NCBI GenBank assembly: GCA_023426625.1 | Contig: JAFAAJ010000025.1 | Span: 1 to 9,068 of the forward strand | Origin: Bacteroidota bacterium | GTDB lineage: Bacteria; Bacteroidota; Bacteroidia; Flavobacteriales; Weeksellaceae | Length of the DNA stretch: 9,068 bases | Direction: 5' to 3' | In this document: in pieces, positions 1 to 6,696 of the stretch | How positions within the stretch are numbered: position 1 is the stretch's first letter | Layout of the letters: every line of letters begins with the position of its first letter | Notes under the pieces: model-generated | Told to the model about the DNA's origin: nothing | Seen by the model: the letters and a program-made list of their open reading frames with translations, nothing else | The model's database searches: none | Program-made: the position numbers and the translations under genes

Positions 1-278
1 GCGTAGATGATATAGTCGAGTTCTTCACCATCTATTTTTGCATCTTCAATAGCTTTTTTAGCAGCTTCATATCCGATTTGTGAGTTGGAAAGCTCTTCTT
101 CAATGAATCTTCTGTTTTCTATTTCTGTAATTTCTACAAACTTTGCAATAATTTCCTCAGTAGGCTTTTCTATTTTTTCTCCTTCATCCGTATAGAACTC
201 AGAATTCATGAAGTAGTCTCTACCAATAACTCTATTAGGAATATAAGATCCAGAACCAATAATGATCGTATTCGGCAT
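1..278 (-). CDS. 3-oxoacyl-ACP synthase III (FabH-like), N-terminal part
   Basis: The first 92 codons of a leftward gene are present; the rest, including the catalytic Cys-His-Asn residues, lies beyond the left edge. The protein begins MPNTIIIGSGSYIPNRVIG, the glycine-rich opening strand typical of thiolase-fold ketoacyl-ACP synthase III enzymes. It continues with a 'KFVEITEIENRR' segment that matches the FabH 'I...TGI..R' region, and then 'GYEAAKKAIEDAKID', matching the family's helix before the DY-I-Y strand. Members condense an acyl-CoA with malonyl-ACP to start fatty acid or related lipid synthesis in the cytoplasm. Bacteroidetes carry several FabH-like paralogues, so the exact substrate cannot be set from the N-terminus. 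The ATG at 276-278 is chosen because it directly precedes the conserved strand. The gene is divergent from the 381-950 gene. Confidence 0.8.
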   Translation of the reverse strand, partial: MPNTIIIGSGSYIPNRVIGRDYFMNSEFYTDEGEKIEKPTEEIIAKFVEITEIENRRFIEEELSNSQIGYEAAKKAIEDAKIDGEELDYIIY

Positions 279-304
279 TTCGTTTAAATGATTTTTTGGA
301 AATG

Positions 305-332
305 CAAAGTTACTAATTAATCTTAATAACAA
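305..332 (-). promoter_or_regulatory. Bacteroidetes-type promoter for the FabH-like gene
   Basis: Read on the minus strand there is TAACTTTG (305-312), an exact match to the Bacteroidetes -7 pattern TAnnTTTG. A TTG lies 17 nt upstream (330-332). Transcription would start near 299, giving a leader of roughly 20 nt before the ATG at 278. The spacing is at the short end for the class, and this is a pattern match only. Confidence 0.5.
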
Positions 333-349
333 AGAATTAAAAATATTAT

Positions 350-357
350 TAAATTTG
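350..357 (+). promoter_or_regulatory. -7 element for the 381-1678-2464 operon
   Basis: TAAATTTG matches TAnnTTTG exactly and lies 23 nt before the ATG at 381. No TTG occurs at the expected -33 distance, so only the -7 half is supported. With the opposing promoter at 305-332 it forms a compact divergent control region of about 100 bp. Confidence 0.4.
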
Positions 358-380
358 CAAAAATTGTACTTTACAATCCT

Positions 381-950
381 ATGAAAAATAATCCGTCATT
401 AAAAGGCTTACTTATTGCTATTGTGGTATTTGTACTTGCTTTTGGGATTTATTTCCTTTTTTTGGCTAAGAAAAACTATTATGTAGTAGACAATCCTACG
501 CCTAATACTTATTACTATAGTATCAATAATGGTTCGGAAGGGATCATTTCGGGAGGGCAGTCTGTGAATGTAGACCTTAAACAGGGCAAAAACTCCATCA
601 AAGTTTTCGATAAGAACAAGACATTGCTTTATGATTCTGCTTTTCAGGTGAATAAAGTTAGAGGCCTTTTAAACATTGCTCATCAGGATTATTATATCAA
701 TCGTCAATATTATGGATACAATCTTAAAAAAGATTCATTACTTTTGGCTCTTGATAAAACCTTGATAGACGGAAAAACATATTTTGGCGGTGCAAAGCGT
801 TTCAGTAGGCTTTATACAGAGGATTTTTATTATAATGTGGATGAAGATTATGATAAGATCATAAAGAATATTGAAAAAGTAGAGTCCCGCACAAAAATTT
901 TCAGAAAACAAGATTATCTTAATTATTATAAAGAATATTACAAGTTTTGA
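381..950 (+). CDS. Unrecognised membrane-anchored protein upstream of ubiE
   Basis: This 189-residue protein is not one I recognise. A single hydrophobic segment (about residues 9-29) follows a short Lys-containing N-terminus and is followed by KK, so it reads as an uncleaved signal anchor with the rest outside the cytoplasm. The remainder is polar and very rich in Tyr, Lys and Asn. Residues about 35-90 look beta-rich, resembling a small Ig-like domain ('NNGSEGIISGGQSVNVDL', 'GKNSIKVFDKNKTLLYDS'). The C-terminal third is basic and probably helical, ending YYKEYYKF. The reading frame ends in TGA at 948-950, overlapping the TTG start of ubiE by four bases, so the two are probably translationally coupled. 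The link to menaquinone synthesis or to PorT is by position only; no function is claimed. Confidence 0.75.
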   Translation: MKNNPSLKGLLIAIVVFVLAFGIYFLFLAKKNYYVVDNPTPNTYYYSINNGSEGIISGGQSVNVDLKQGKNSIKVFDKNKTLLYDSAFQVNKVRGLLNIAHQDYYINRQYYGYNLKKDSLLLALDKTLIDGKTYFGGAKRFSRLYTEDFYYNVDEDYDKIIKNIEKVESRTKIFRKQDYLNYYKEYYKF

Positions 951-1678
951 CAAAAGATATTAAACAGGTAACGCCCTACAATTCTGAGGCTACAAAAAAG
1001 AGCCAGGTAGAGGATATGTTCGACAATATTGCACCGAAATATGATCTCCTGAATCATGTTTTATCCATGAAAATTGATGTTTTATGGAGAAATAAGCTGG
1101 TGAAATGGATGAAAAATGATAACCCGCAGGAAGTGCTGGATGTGGCTACAGGAACGGGAGATCTCGCTATTACCATAGAAAAAGGAACCCATGCAAAAGT
1201 AATTGGTTTGGATTTATCGCAACAAATGTTAAATGTTGGCGTTATTAAAATAAAAAAACTTAAATTAGACGGCAAAATTTCCATGCAAAAAGGAGATGCT
1301 GAAAATCTGCCTTTTGAGGACAATAGATTTGATGCTGTTTCCGTTGCATTTGGAGTAAGGAATTTTGAGAACCTTACCAAGGGTTTGGCAGAGTTGAGAA
1401 GAGTTGTTAAAGATAACAAAAGTGTTTATATACTGGAGTTTTCGAAAGTTGAGGGTTTCTTAGGACCATTCTATATGTTTTATTTCAAAAACATATTACC
1501 TGCTATTGGCAGACTGGTTTCTAAAGATAATAGGGCATATACATACCTTCCGGATTCTGTAAATGCTTTTCCTTTCGGGGAAAAGATGAGACAAATTCTT
1601 TTAGATACAGGATTTAAAAAAGTTGAATATAAAAAACTAAGTTTAGGTATAGCCACAATTTATAAAGCAACAAAGTAA
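947..1678 (+). CDS. ubiE: Demethylmenaquinone methyltransferase (UbiE/MenG)
   Basis: A 243-residue SAM-dependent methyltransferase, normal length for UbiE/MenG, catalysing the last step of menaquinone synthesis (C-methylation of demethylmenaquinone). Visible motifs are the SAM-binding loop VLDVATGTGDLAI (about 63-75), GLDLS (87-91), GDAENLPF (116-123), FGVRNF (135-140) and LEFSKV (163-168). The first UbiE signature appears as KYDLLNHVLSMKIDVLW (31-47), with Asp where many homologues have His. The start is TTG at 947. No ATG lies between the upstream stop and the Met at residue 24, and that Met would remove the conserved 'VTPYNSEATKKSQVEDMFDNIAPKYD' opening. The TTG shares bases with the preceding TGA, and the gene is followed three bases later by the porT-like gene. 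Flavobacteria use menaquinone for respiration, so the MenG role is preferred. Confidence 0.95.
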   Translation: MTKDIKQVTPYNSEATKKSQVEDMFDNIAPKYDLLNHVLSMKIDVLWRNKLVKWMKNDNPQEVLDVATGTGDLAITIEKGTHAKVIGLDLSQQMLNVGVIKIKKLKLDGKISMQKGDAENLPFEDNRFDAVSVAFGVRNFENLTKGLAELRRVVKDNKSVYILEFSKVEGFLGPFYMFYFKNILPAIGRLVSKDNRAYTYLPDSVNAFPFGEKMRQILLDTGFKKVEYKKLSLGIATIYKATK

Positions 1679-1681
1679 CCT

Positions 1682-2464
1682 ATGAATAAATTTTTATTAA
1701 AAGTACTGGTTTTAGCCTCAGTAAATATTGCAGTTTTTGCAGATGCACAATTTAGAACCCGAAACAGGATGGACAAACTGGAAGATTTTGACCAGCAGGT
1801 GTTCAGCTGGGGGTTTTATTTAAATGGTAACATGCTGGATTATCGTATTGTATTGCATCCCAGATATGGCATGGCAGGGAATCAGAATCTGGTAACATCT
1901 AAAGAAAGTTTCAGTTTTGGAGCAGGGCTTATCGGAAAATGGAGACTTAACGATTATTTAGATCTTAGAGTAGAACCAGGGTTACAATTTGCACAGAGAC
2001 AGCTGACTTTTAATACACAGGCAAATGATTTCTATAAAGAGGGAAGCTTAACAAATCCTCCTTTTACTCCAATTCCTTTAACGGAAAATGATAAAGTAAG
2101 AGATATCAAGTCTACTTTGGTGGATGTTCCTGTATTGTTGGAACTTCACGGAGAAAGATGGTATAACTCAAGACCTTATGTAGCAGCTGGGGTGAATTAT
2201 GTAGTGAATTTACAGTCCAATTCAGGATCGGAGGATGATAACTTACAACAGGTTTTCAGATCTACCACGCACAACTTTGCATGGTCTGCTGAAATGGGAA
2301 TCCAGTTTTATTTCAATAAATTCAAACTTACACCGGCAATCAGAGGAACATTCTTTATGAATAACGAAAAAGTGGCGGATAATGCTACTACACCCCCTTA
2401 CTGGTCATCTGCAATATCTACGATACAGACAAGAGCCGTAATGTTTGTTCTGAAATTTGAATAA
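1682..2464 (+). CDS. porT: PorT/SprT-like outer-membrane protein, type IX secretion
   Basis: This 260-residue protein has an N-terminal signal peptide (hydrophobic stretch to about residue 20, likely cleaved after ADA, before Gln23). A predicted outer-membrane beta barrel follows, with alternating aromatic strands such as FSWGFYLNGNML, FSFGAGLIGKWRL, LDLRVEPGLQF and PYVAAGVNYVVNL. The closing strand ends in Phe-Glu. The 'FSWGFYLNGN.LDYRIVLHPRYG' opening is what I recognise from PorT/SprT, a component required for type IX secretion and gliding in Bacteroidetes. Its position directly after ubiE matches the arrangement I know from flavobacteria. The gap to ubiE is only three bases, and a terminator follows the stop, so it ends the operon. 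A generic PorT-family barrel is the main alternative. Confidence 0.88.
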   Translation: MNKFLLKVLVLASVNIAVFADAQFRTRNRMDKLEDFDQQVFSWGFYLNGNMLDYRIVLHPRYGMAGNQNLVTSKESFSFGAGLIGKWRLNDYLDLRVEPGLQFAQRQLTFNTQANDFYKEGSLTNPPFTPIPLTENDKVRDIKSTLVDVPVLLELHGERWYNSRPYVAAGVNYVVNLQSNSGSEDDNLQQVFRSTTHNFAWSAEMGIQFYFNKFKLTPAIRGTFFMNNEKVADNATTPPYWSSAISTIQTRAVMFVLKFE

Positions 2465-2486
2465 GATTTATATGAATTTAAAATAT

Positions 2487-2513
2487 AAGGAGGTGCTTTG
2501 CATCTCCTTTTTT
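2487..2513 (+). terminator. Rho-independent terminator after porT
   Basis: Arms at 2487-2496 (AAGGAGGTGC) and 2500-2509 (GCATCTCCTT) pair over 10 bp with one G-U wobble and a TTT loop. A run of six Ts follows (2508-2513). It ends the operon that began at 381. Confidence 0.9.
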
Positions 2514-2545
2514 GTTTCACAGGCAAAATATAGGGTATTTTATTT

Positions 2546-2574
2546 TTGTTAATATTATTATTTTCATATTTTTG
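2546..2574 (+). promoter_or_regulatory. Bacteroidetes-type promoter for the coiled-coil/zapA genes
   Basis: TTG (2546-2548), 18 nt, then TATTTTTG (2567-2574), an exact TAnnTTTG match. The predicted start near 2581 leaves about 20 nt of leader before the ATG at 2603. It follows the upstream terminator directly, as expected for a new transcription unit. Confidence 0.65.
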
Positions 2575-2602
2575 CTATTAGTTAGAATATATAAAACCTG
2601 AA

Positions 2603-2905
2603 ATGCTTCAAGATTTAGAAAACAATTTTTCAGAACTGGAAAAAAAGATTTCGAACTTACAAAAGAACTATCGTAATCTTGCTGAAAAGTTATCGGAATT
2701 AAATATTGAACATGAAGAACTGAAGAAGAAATACGACGAGGAAAGAAAGAAAAATCAGGTATTAGCAGAAGAACAAAAAAATATAAAACTTTATTCAGCA
2801 ATATCAGGAAATCCTGAACACAACAGGTTAATGAAAAACCATATCAACAGATTAGTTAAGGAAATAGATTTCTGTATTGCACAGCTTCAAAACAGTGGAT
2901 TATAA
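2603..2905 (+). CDS. Small coiled-coil protein, candidate ZapB-like partner of ZapA
   Basis: This 100-residue cytoplasmic protein has residues of about 3-62 in heptad-like charged/leucine repeats (for example LENNFSELEKKISNL and LAEKLSELNIEHEELKKK), a clear coiled coil. The last 40 residues leave the heptad pattern ('SAISGNPEHNRLMKNHINRLVKEID') and may form a separate conserved contact surface. It has no signal peptide or membrane segment. The stop overlaps the zapA start as TAATG (2903-2907), so the two proteins are probably made in a fixed ratio. In gammaproteobacteria ZapB is an 81-residue coiled coil that binds ZapA at the division ring. The size, coiled coil and coupling here suggest an analogous role, but I see no sequence-level homology to enteric ZapB and the function is inferred. 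Confidence 0.8.
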   Translation: MLQDLENNFSELEKKISNLQKNYRNLAEKLSELNIEHEELKKKYDEERKKNQVLAEEQKNIKLYSAISGNPEHNRLMKNHINRLVKEIDFCIAQLQNSGL

Positions 2906-3192
2906 TGGAAGTAAGAAGAATTACCATTAACATCGCAGGAAGGGTATATCCGCTGAACGTACCGGCAGCAGAGGAAGAAACTTTGCGTAAAGTAGGGAAG
3001 CAGATTGAAAATATGATTAAAGATTTTGAACAGAATTTCGATGTGAGAGATAAACAGGATGCGTTGGCCATGTGTGCCTTGAAATTGGGAACAAACGCAG
3101 AAGTTATATCGCTCAACTACGAAAAAAATATACATTCAACGAACGAAAGATTAGTCAAAATTAATCAGTCGTTAAATGAAATTGGGAAATAG
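2905..3192 (+). CDS. zapA: Cell division protein ZapA
   Basis: A 95-residue protein with the ZapA plan: an N-terminal beta segment (VRRITINIAGRVYPLNVPAA), a short helix containing EEETLRKVGKQIENMIKDF, and the characteristic 'QDALAMCALKLGTNAE' core helix. The C-terminus is a short coiled coil (about 67-94). ZapA binds FtsZ and bundles protofilaments in the division ring. Enteric ZapA is about 109 residues; Bacteroidetes forms are a little shorter, as here. The ATG at 2905 overlaps the preceding stop. The 6S RNA begins about 20 bp after the stop, and zapA next to 6S RNA is also the arrangement in enterobacteria (zapA-ssrS), which supports both calls. Confidence 0.9.
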   Translation: MEVRRITINIAGRVYPLNVPAAEEETLRKVGKQIENMIKDFEQNFDVRDKQDALAMCALKLGTNAEVISLNYEKNIHSTNERLVKINQSLNEIGK

Positions 3193-3211
3193 ATTTTTTT
3201 TCCTAAGAGCT

Positions 3212-3380
3212 GCCTACAATAATTCTAACACATTAAAGGTAAACTCAACGCTAAACAATTACCGAACAAATGTCCATTGAATGGCGTGCCGGTCTTCCGG
3301 ATTACAGACAATGGAAATCAGTTCAAATCGTGTTGATTAGGAGTTTACTCTAAATCACTGGATTATTGTAGGCTTTTTTT
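3212..3380 (+). ncRNA. ssrS: 6S RNA (flavobacterial type) with 3' U-tract
   Basis: The spacer between zapA and rny folds as 6S RNA. Closing stem 3212-3225 pairs with 3360-3373 over 14 bp with one wobble, followed by seven Ts (3374-3380). A second stem pairs 3238-3246 with 3341-3349. An apical arm follows, CCATTG 3274-3279 with CAATGG 3309-3314, topped by CCGG-TCTT-CCGG (3289-3300). Between the second stem and the apical arm lies a large asymmetric bubble (3247-3273 against 3315-3340), with a small side helix AATCA/TGATT (3316-3320/3334-3338) on its 3' side. This bubble-in-a-rod shape is how 6S RNA mimics an open promoter and sequesters sigma-A RNA polymerase. Rfam has a flavobacterial family (6S-Flavo) that it should match. 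The exact 5' end is uncertain by a few bases, and I found no clear promoter. Confidence 0.85.
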
Positions 3381-3413
3381 ATGTAAACAGGACAATTAAA
3401 ACTCGATATATAT

Positions 3414-4985
3414 ATGACAACAACCGCGATTATTGTCGGCGTGATTTGCTTAGTAGTCGGTGCAGTGATAGGAATGATATTCTCCAGAAGCTCACTGAAC
3501 TCAAAAGCTAAATTTATAATAGATGATGCAAAGAAAAATGCCGAAAACCTTATAGAAAAAGCTAATGTACAGGCTGAATCCATAAAAAAAGAAAAAAATC
3601 TCCAGGCAAAAGAAAAATTCTTGGAACTGAAATCACAGCATGATGCTGATATTCAGGCTCGTGAAAAGAAGATGCAGGAGGTGGAAAAAAGGATTAAGGA
3701 TAAAGAACATAAGCTGAACGAAGAGCTGAGCAAAGCAGGAAAACTTGAAAAAGATCTTGATAAGCAGATCGCAGATTATGCTAAGAAAAATGAGATTTTA
3801 GATAAAAAACAACAGGAATTAGATTCTGTAACGGCTAAAAAGGTTGAAATCCTTGAAAAAATTTCCAACTATTCTGCTGAAGAAGCCAGAGCTGAATTGG
3901 TGGAGTCTATGAAAGCTGAAGCTAAAACAAGAGCTCAGGCGCACGTTCAGAGCATCATGGAAGAAGCCCAGCTGAATGCAAAGAATGAAGCAAGAAAAAT
4001 TGTTATTCAAACCATTCAGAGAATAGGAACAGAGCAGGCTATCGAAAATTCCGTATCTGTTTTCAATATTGAATCAGATGAAGTTAAAGGTAGAATCATC
4101 GGTAGAGAAGGTAGAAATATCCGTGCTTTGGAAGCGGTAACAGGAGTTGAGATCATCGTTGATGATACTCCGGAAGCTATCTTACTTTCATGTTTCGATC
4201 CGGTAAGAAGAGAAATTGCCAGATTATCACTTCACAGATTGGTTACAGACGGAAGAATCCACCCTGCAAGAATTGAAGAAGTTGTAGAAAAAACAAGAAA
4301 ACAGATCGAAGAAGAGATCATCGAAGTTGGAAAAAGAACGATCATTGATCTTGGAATTCACGGATTACACCCTGAACTGATCAAAATTGTAGGTAGAATG
4401 AAATACCGTTCTTCTTACGGACAAAACCTTCTGCAGCACTCCAGAGAGGTTGCCAATATTGCAGCAACAATGGCGGCTGAATTAGGATTAAACGTAAAAC
4501 TGGCTAAAAGAGCAGGTCTTTTACACGATATTGGTAAAGTTCCGGAGCAGGAATCTGAACTTCCGCACGCTTTGTTAGGAATGCAATGGGCTGAAAAATA
4601 TGGTGAAAATCCAGAAGTTGTGAATGCAATCGGTGCTCACCACGATGAAATCGAAATGAAGTCACTTCTATCTCCGATCATTCAGGTTGCCGATGCTATT
4701 TCGGGAGCAAGACCGGGAGCAAGACGACAGGTGTTGGAATCTTACATCCAAAGATTAAAAGACCTTGAATCTGCTGCATTAAGCTTTGACGGAGTATCAA
4801 GTGCTTATGCGATCCAGGCAGGTAGAGAATTGAGAGTGATGGTAGAAAGCGGAAAAGTAAATGACGAAGTAGCTTCTCAGCTTTCTTATGACATCTCAGA
4901 AAAGATCCAGAATGAACTTACTTATCCGGGACAGGTGAAAGTAACTGTGATCAGAGAAACAAGAGCAGTGAATATTGCGAGATAA
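3414..4985 (+). CDS. rny: Ribonuclease Y
   Basis: A 523-residue membrane-anchored endoribonuclease that starts mRNA decay, with the standard RNase Y order and length. The N-terminal transmembrane anchor is about 4-23. A long charged coiled coil (about 30-200) follows. The KH domain contains GRIIGREGRNIR (226-237). The HD domain has His342 (QHSREVA), the His371-Asp372 pair (LLHDIGKV), HH-DE near 409-412 and Asp427 (QVADAIS) as metal ligands. The conserved C-terminus ends in VTVIRETRAVNIAR. The ATG at 3414 is chosen because it places the hydrophobic anchor directly after a short N-terminus. The gene follows the 6S RNA U-tract by 33 bp and I see no consensus promoter there. It may have a weak promoter of its own or depend on read-through. 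Confidence 0.97.
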   Translation: MTTTAIIVGVICLVVGAVIGMIFSRSSLNSKAKFIIDDAKKNAENLIEKANVQAESIKKEKNLQAKEKFLELKSQHDADIQAREKKMQEVEKRIKDKEHKLNEELSKAGKLEKDLDKQIADYAKKNEILDKKQQELDSVTAKKVEILEKISNYSAEEARAELVESMKAEAKTRAQAHVQSIMEEAQLNAKNEARKIVIQTIQRIGTEQAIENSVSVFNIESDEVKGRIIGREGRNIRALEAVTGVEIIVDDTPEAILLSCFDPVRREIARLSLHRLVTDGRIHPARIEEVVEKTRKQIEEEIIEVGKRTIIDLGIHGLHPELIKIVGRMKYRSSYGQNLLQHSREVANIAATMAAELGLNVKLAKRAGLLHDIGKVPEQESELPHALLGMQWAEKYGENPEVVNAIGAHHDEIEMKSLLSPIIQVADAISGARPGARRQVLESYIQRLKDLESAALSFDGVSSAYAIQAGRELRVMVESGKVNDEVASQLSYDISEKIQNELTYPGQVKVTVIRETRAVNIAR

Positions 4986-5008
4986 TAATTAGAATAACAT
5001 ATTTAATG

Positions 5009-5039
5009 AAAACCTTTCAAGAAATTGAAAGGTTTTTTT
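5009..5039 (+). terminator. Rho-independent terminator after rny
   Basis: Perfect 12-bp stem (5009-5020 with 5025-5036) capped by a GAAA loop and running into seven Ts (5033-5039). The near-symmetric A/T flanks could also let it work in the other direction, but no converging gene needs it. Confidence 0.92.
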
Positions 5040-5064
5040 ATTTTTATCCAAACTAAAAAAATTA

Positions 5065-6306
5065 ATGCAAGAACTTTCTCTCTCGTCAAAACTGAGGCAT
5101 ATATTTTCCATTCCCGTTGTTATTTCCGCTTTAGGCTACTTTGTAGACATTTATGACCTGCTTTTATTTGGGATTGTAAGAATTCCGAGTTTAAAGGCTT
5201 TAGGTCTGGATCCGGATATTGACGGAACTTTTATTCTTAATTGTCAGATGGTCGGCTTACTGTTGGGTGGCGTTCTGTGGGGAATTTTTGGTGATAAGAA
5301 AGGAAGGCTTTCGGTTTTGTTCGGTTCTATCCTTGTATATTCATTAGCCAATATAGCCTGTGGATTTTTAACATATTTTCCTGAAAAATATCTCGTATAT
5401 CAATATGCCCTGCTTCGATTTGTTGCTGGAATCGGATTGGCAGGAGAGTTGGGAGCGGGAATCACTTTGGTTTCTGAAAGTTTATCTAAAAACCTTCGGG
5501 CCATAGGAACTTCCGTAGTTGCAGGATTTGGTCTTATGGGAGCGGTTGTTGCTCAATTAACCGTAGAATTGGCCGGTGGCTGGAATATTTCCTACATTAT
5601 TGGAGGTGGATTAGGAATTTTGCTTCTGTTCCTGAGAATCGGCGTTTCCGAATCGGGGATTTATAAAAATATAGAACATGTGAGTGTATCTAAAGGAAAT
5701 TTCTTTTCATTTTTCACGAATAAGGACCGATTGATAAGATACCTGAAATGTATTGCCGTAGGATTACCAACATGGTATTGTATTGGGATTTTGGCTGTTT
5801 TGGCCAATCAGTTTGCCCCTGAATTAGGAATTAAAGAAATCAGTCCGGGAAAAGCCATTATGTGGGCATATATTGGGATTTCTGTGGGTGATCTGATGAG
5901 CGGTTTTATTTCTCATGCATTGAGATCGAGAAAAATGGCTATTTTCTATATGCTGATCTTTACTTTGATCGGCGTTAGCATTATGCTTTTTGGAAATACA
6001 AATACGGAAAGCAAATACTATATCTTCTGTGTCTGGTTGGGATTAGGAACAGGATATTGGGCTATGTTTGTGACTTTGGCAGCTGAACAGTTCGGAACTA
6101 ATATCCGGAATACAGCAACCACTACAGTACCCAATATGGTAAGAGGTCTGGTTCCCATTATGATTCTCACCTTTGATTTTTTCAAAAATACCTGTTCCAT
6201 TATTGTAAGTGCGGCTCTTTTAGGTGTCATCGTATTTGGATTAGCAATCTATTCAGCACTCACGATTTCTGAAACCCATAATAAAGATCTTGAGTTTACG
6301 GAATAG
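5065..6306 (+). CDS. MFS transporter, metabolite/sugar:H+ symporter-like
   Basis: A 413-residue inner-membrane protein with about twelve hydrophobic segments in two halves. Motif A, between helices 2 and 3, is visible as GIFGDKKGRLSVL (about 73-85). The helix 4 region reads RFVAGIGLAGELGAGITLVSE (118-138), like the 'R...G.G.GGE' signature of metabolite and sugar symporters. TM1 carries acidic residues in YFVDIYD (25-31). The C-terminus ETHNKDLEF resembles the 'PETKG..LEE' end of sugar porters. The length is normal. The substrate cannot be read from sequence; sugars, aromatic acids or other small carboxylates are all possible. It starts 26 bp after the rny terminator without an obvious promoter and stands alone between terminators, so the neighbours give no hint of its substrate. 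Confidence 0.9.
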   Translation: MQELSLSSKLRHIFSIPVVISALGYFVDIYDLLLFGIVRIPSLKALGLDPDIDGTFILNCQMVGLLLGGVLWGIFGDKKGRLSVLFGSILVYSLANIACGFLTYFPEKYLVYQYALLRFVAGIGLAGELGAGITLVSESLSKNLRAIGTSVVAGFGLMGAVVAQLTVELAGGWNISYIIGGGLGILLLFLRIGVSESGIYKNIEHVSVSKGNFFSFFTNKDRLIRYLKCIAVGLPTWYCIGILAVLANQFAPELGIKEISPGKAIMWAYIGISVGDLMSGFISHALRSRKMAIFYMLIFTLIGVSIMLFGNTNTESKYYIFCVWLGLGTGYWAMFVTLAAEQFGTNIRNTATTTVPNMVRGLVPIMILTFDFFKNTCSIIVSAALLGVIVFGLAIYSALTISETHNKDLEFTE

Positions 6307-6311
6307 TGTTT

Positions 6312-6335
6312 AAAAAATGGGGTATCTCGTTTTTT
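6312..6335 (+). terminator. Weak hairpin terminator after the MFS gene
   Basis: Six As (6312-6317) pair with six Ts (6330-6335), extended inward by about three or four mixed G-C and G-U pairs around a short loop. The U-run is part of the stem, as in many A/T-flanked bacterial terminators. Stability is modest, so this is tentative. Confidence 0.45.
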
Positions 6336-6397
6336 ATGTTTATTGTAAGGTAACGTTAATAAAATCAGTTTGTTGTCTAAAATTTTATTAAAATGTA

Positions 6398-6427
6398 TTG
6401 TAAATATTAGATATTTGTTTAACTTTG
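6398..6427 (+). promoter_or_regulatory. Consensus promoter of the leader-peptide gene
   Basis: TTG (6398-6400), exactly 19 nt, then TAACTTTG (6420-6427). This is the textbook Bacteroidetes sigma-ABfr promoter and the best match in the window. Transcription should start near 6433, leaving an A-rich leader of about 40 nt before the ATG at 6472. A 13-bp A/T palindrome (6382-6394) lies immediately upstream of the -33 element. Confidence 0.75.
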
Positions 6428-6471
6428 AAAAAGAACTAAAACTATTTGTTTAATATCAAAAACCAAATTAC

Positions 6472-6666
6472 ATGTCAAACAACATTTTAAAAAACGCTAA
6501 AAAGTTAAAGAAAGAAGATCTTAAAAACATTGCAGGAGGAGCGATCGGTTTACCGGATTTATCCCTTTGTGGATGCAGCTGCTCAGGTTCTGTAACCGGA
6601 CCAAAATATTGCATACAGTATATAGCATGTCCGCAAGTGTATACATGTGGCCAGTCTGCTATATAA
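6472..6666 (+). CDS. Double-glycine leader peptide, cysteine-rich bacteriocin-like precursor
   Basis: A 64-residue peptide. The N-terminus MSNNILKNAKKLKKEDLKNIAGG is a basic/amphipathic leader ending in Gly22-Gly23. It fits the 'K..DLK.I.GG' motif of the bacteriocin-like peptides abundant in Chryseobacterium. GG leaders are normally cut by the peptidase domain of a C39-type ABC exporter. The predicted 41-residue core has six cysteines (33, 35, 37, 47, 53, 59), no tryptophan and few charged residues, a composition suited to disulfides or thioether modification. The gene has its own promoter and terminator. No exporter, immunity gene or modifying enzyme adjoins it, so any maturation machinery must be encoded elsewhere. 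Activity as a bacteriocin is not shown by the sequence; a signal or other secreted peptide is equally possible. Confidence 0.85.
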   Translation: MSNNILKNAKKLKKEDLKNIAGGAIGLPDLSLCGCSCSGSVTGPKYCIQYIACPQVYTCGQSAI

Positions 6667-6696
6667 GTGAAATAAACATTTCCACATTTAATAGAC

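Noticed and set aside
1054..1419. 121-codon open frame antisense to ubiE
   Set aside because: It lies wholly within a strongly supported methyltransferase gene on the other strand; its translation shows no family motif and it has no promoter or operon context.
2487..2495. AAGGAGGTG, a perfect Shine-Dalgarno-like string
   Set aside because: It is the left arm of the porT terminator hairpin. The only start nearby (TTG at 2498) opens a frame of about a dozen codons, and genes here do not use Shine-Dalgarno sequences.
2856..3135. Two overlapping minus-strand frames opposite zapA
   Set aside because: Both are shadows of zapA and the preceding coiled-coil gene; no motifs, and they conflict with the TAATG coupling on the plus strand.
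5009..5039. Possible small RNA or attenuator between rny and the MFS gene
   Set aside because: A perfect stem with a GAAA loop and U-tract right after rny is fully explained as an intrinsic terminator.
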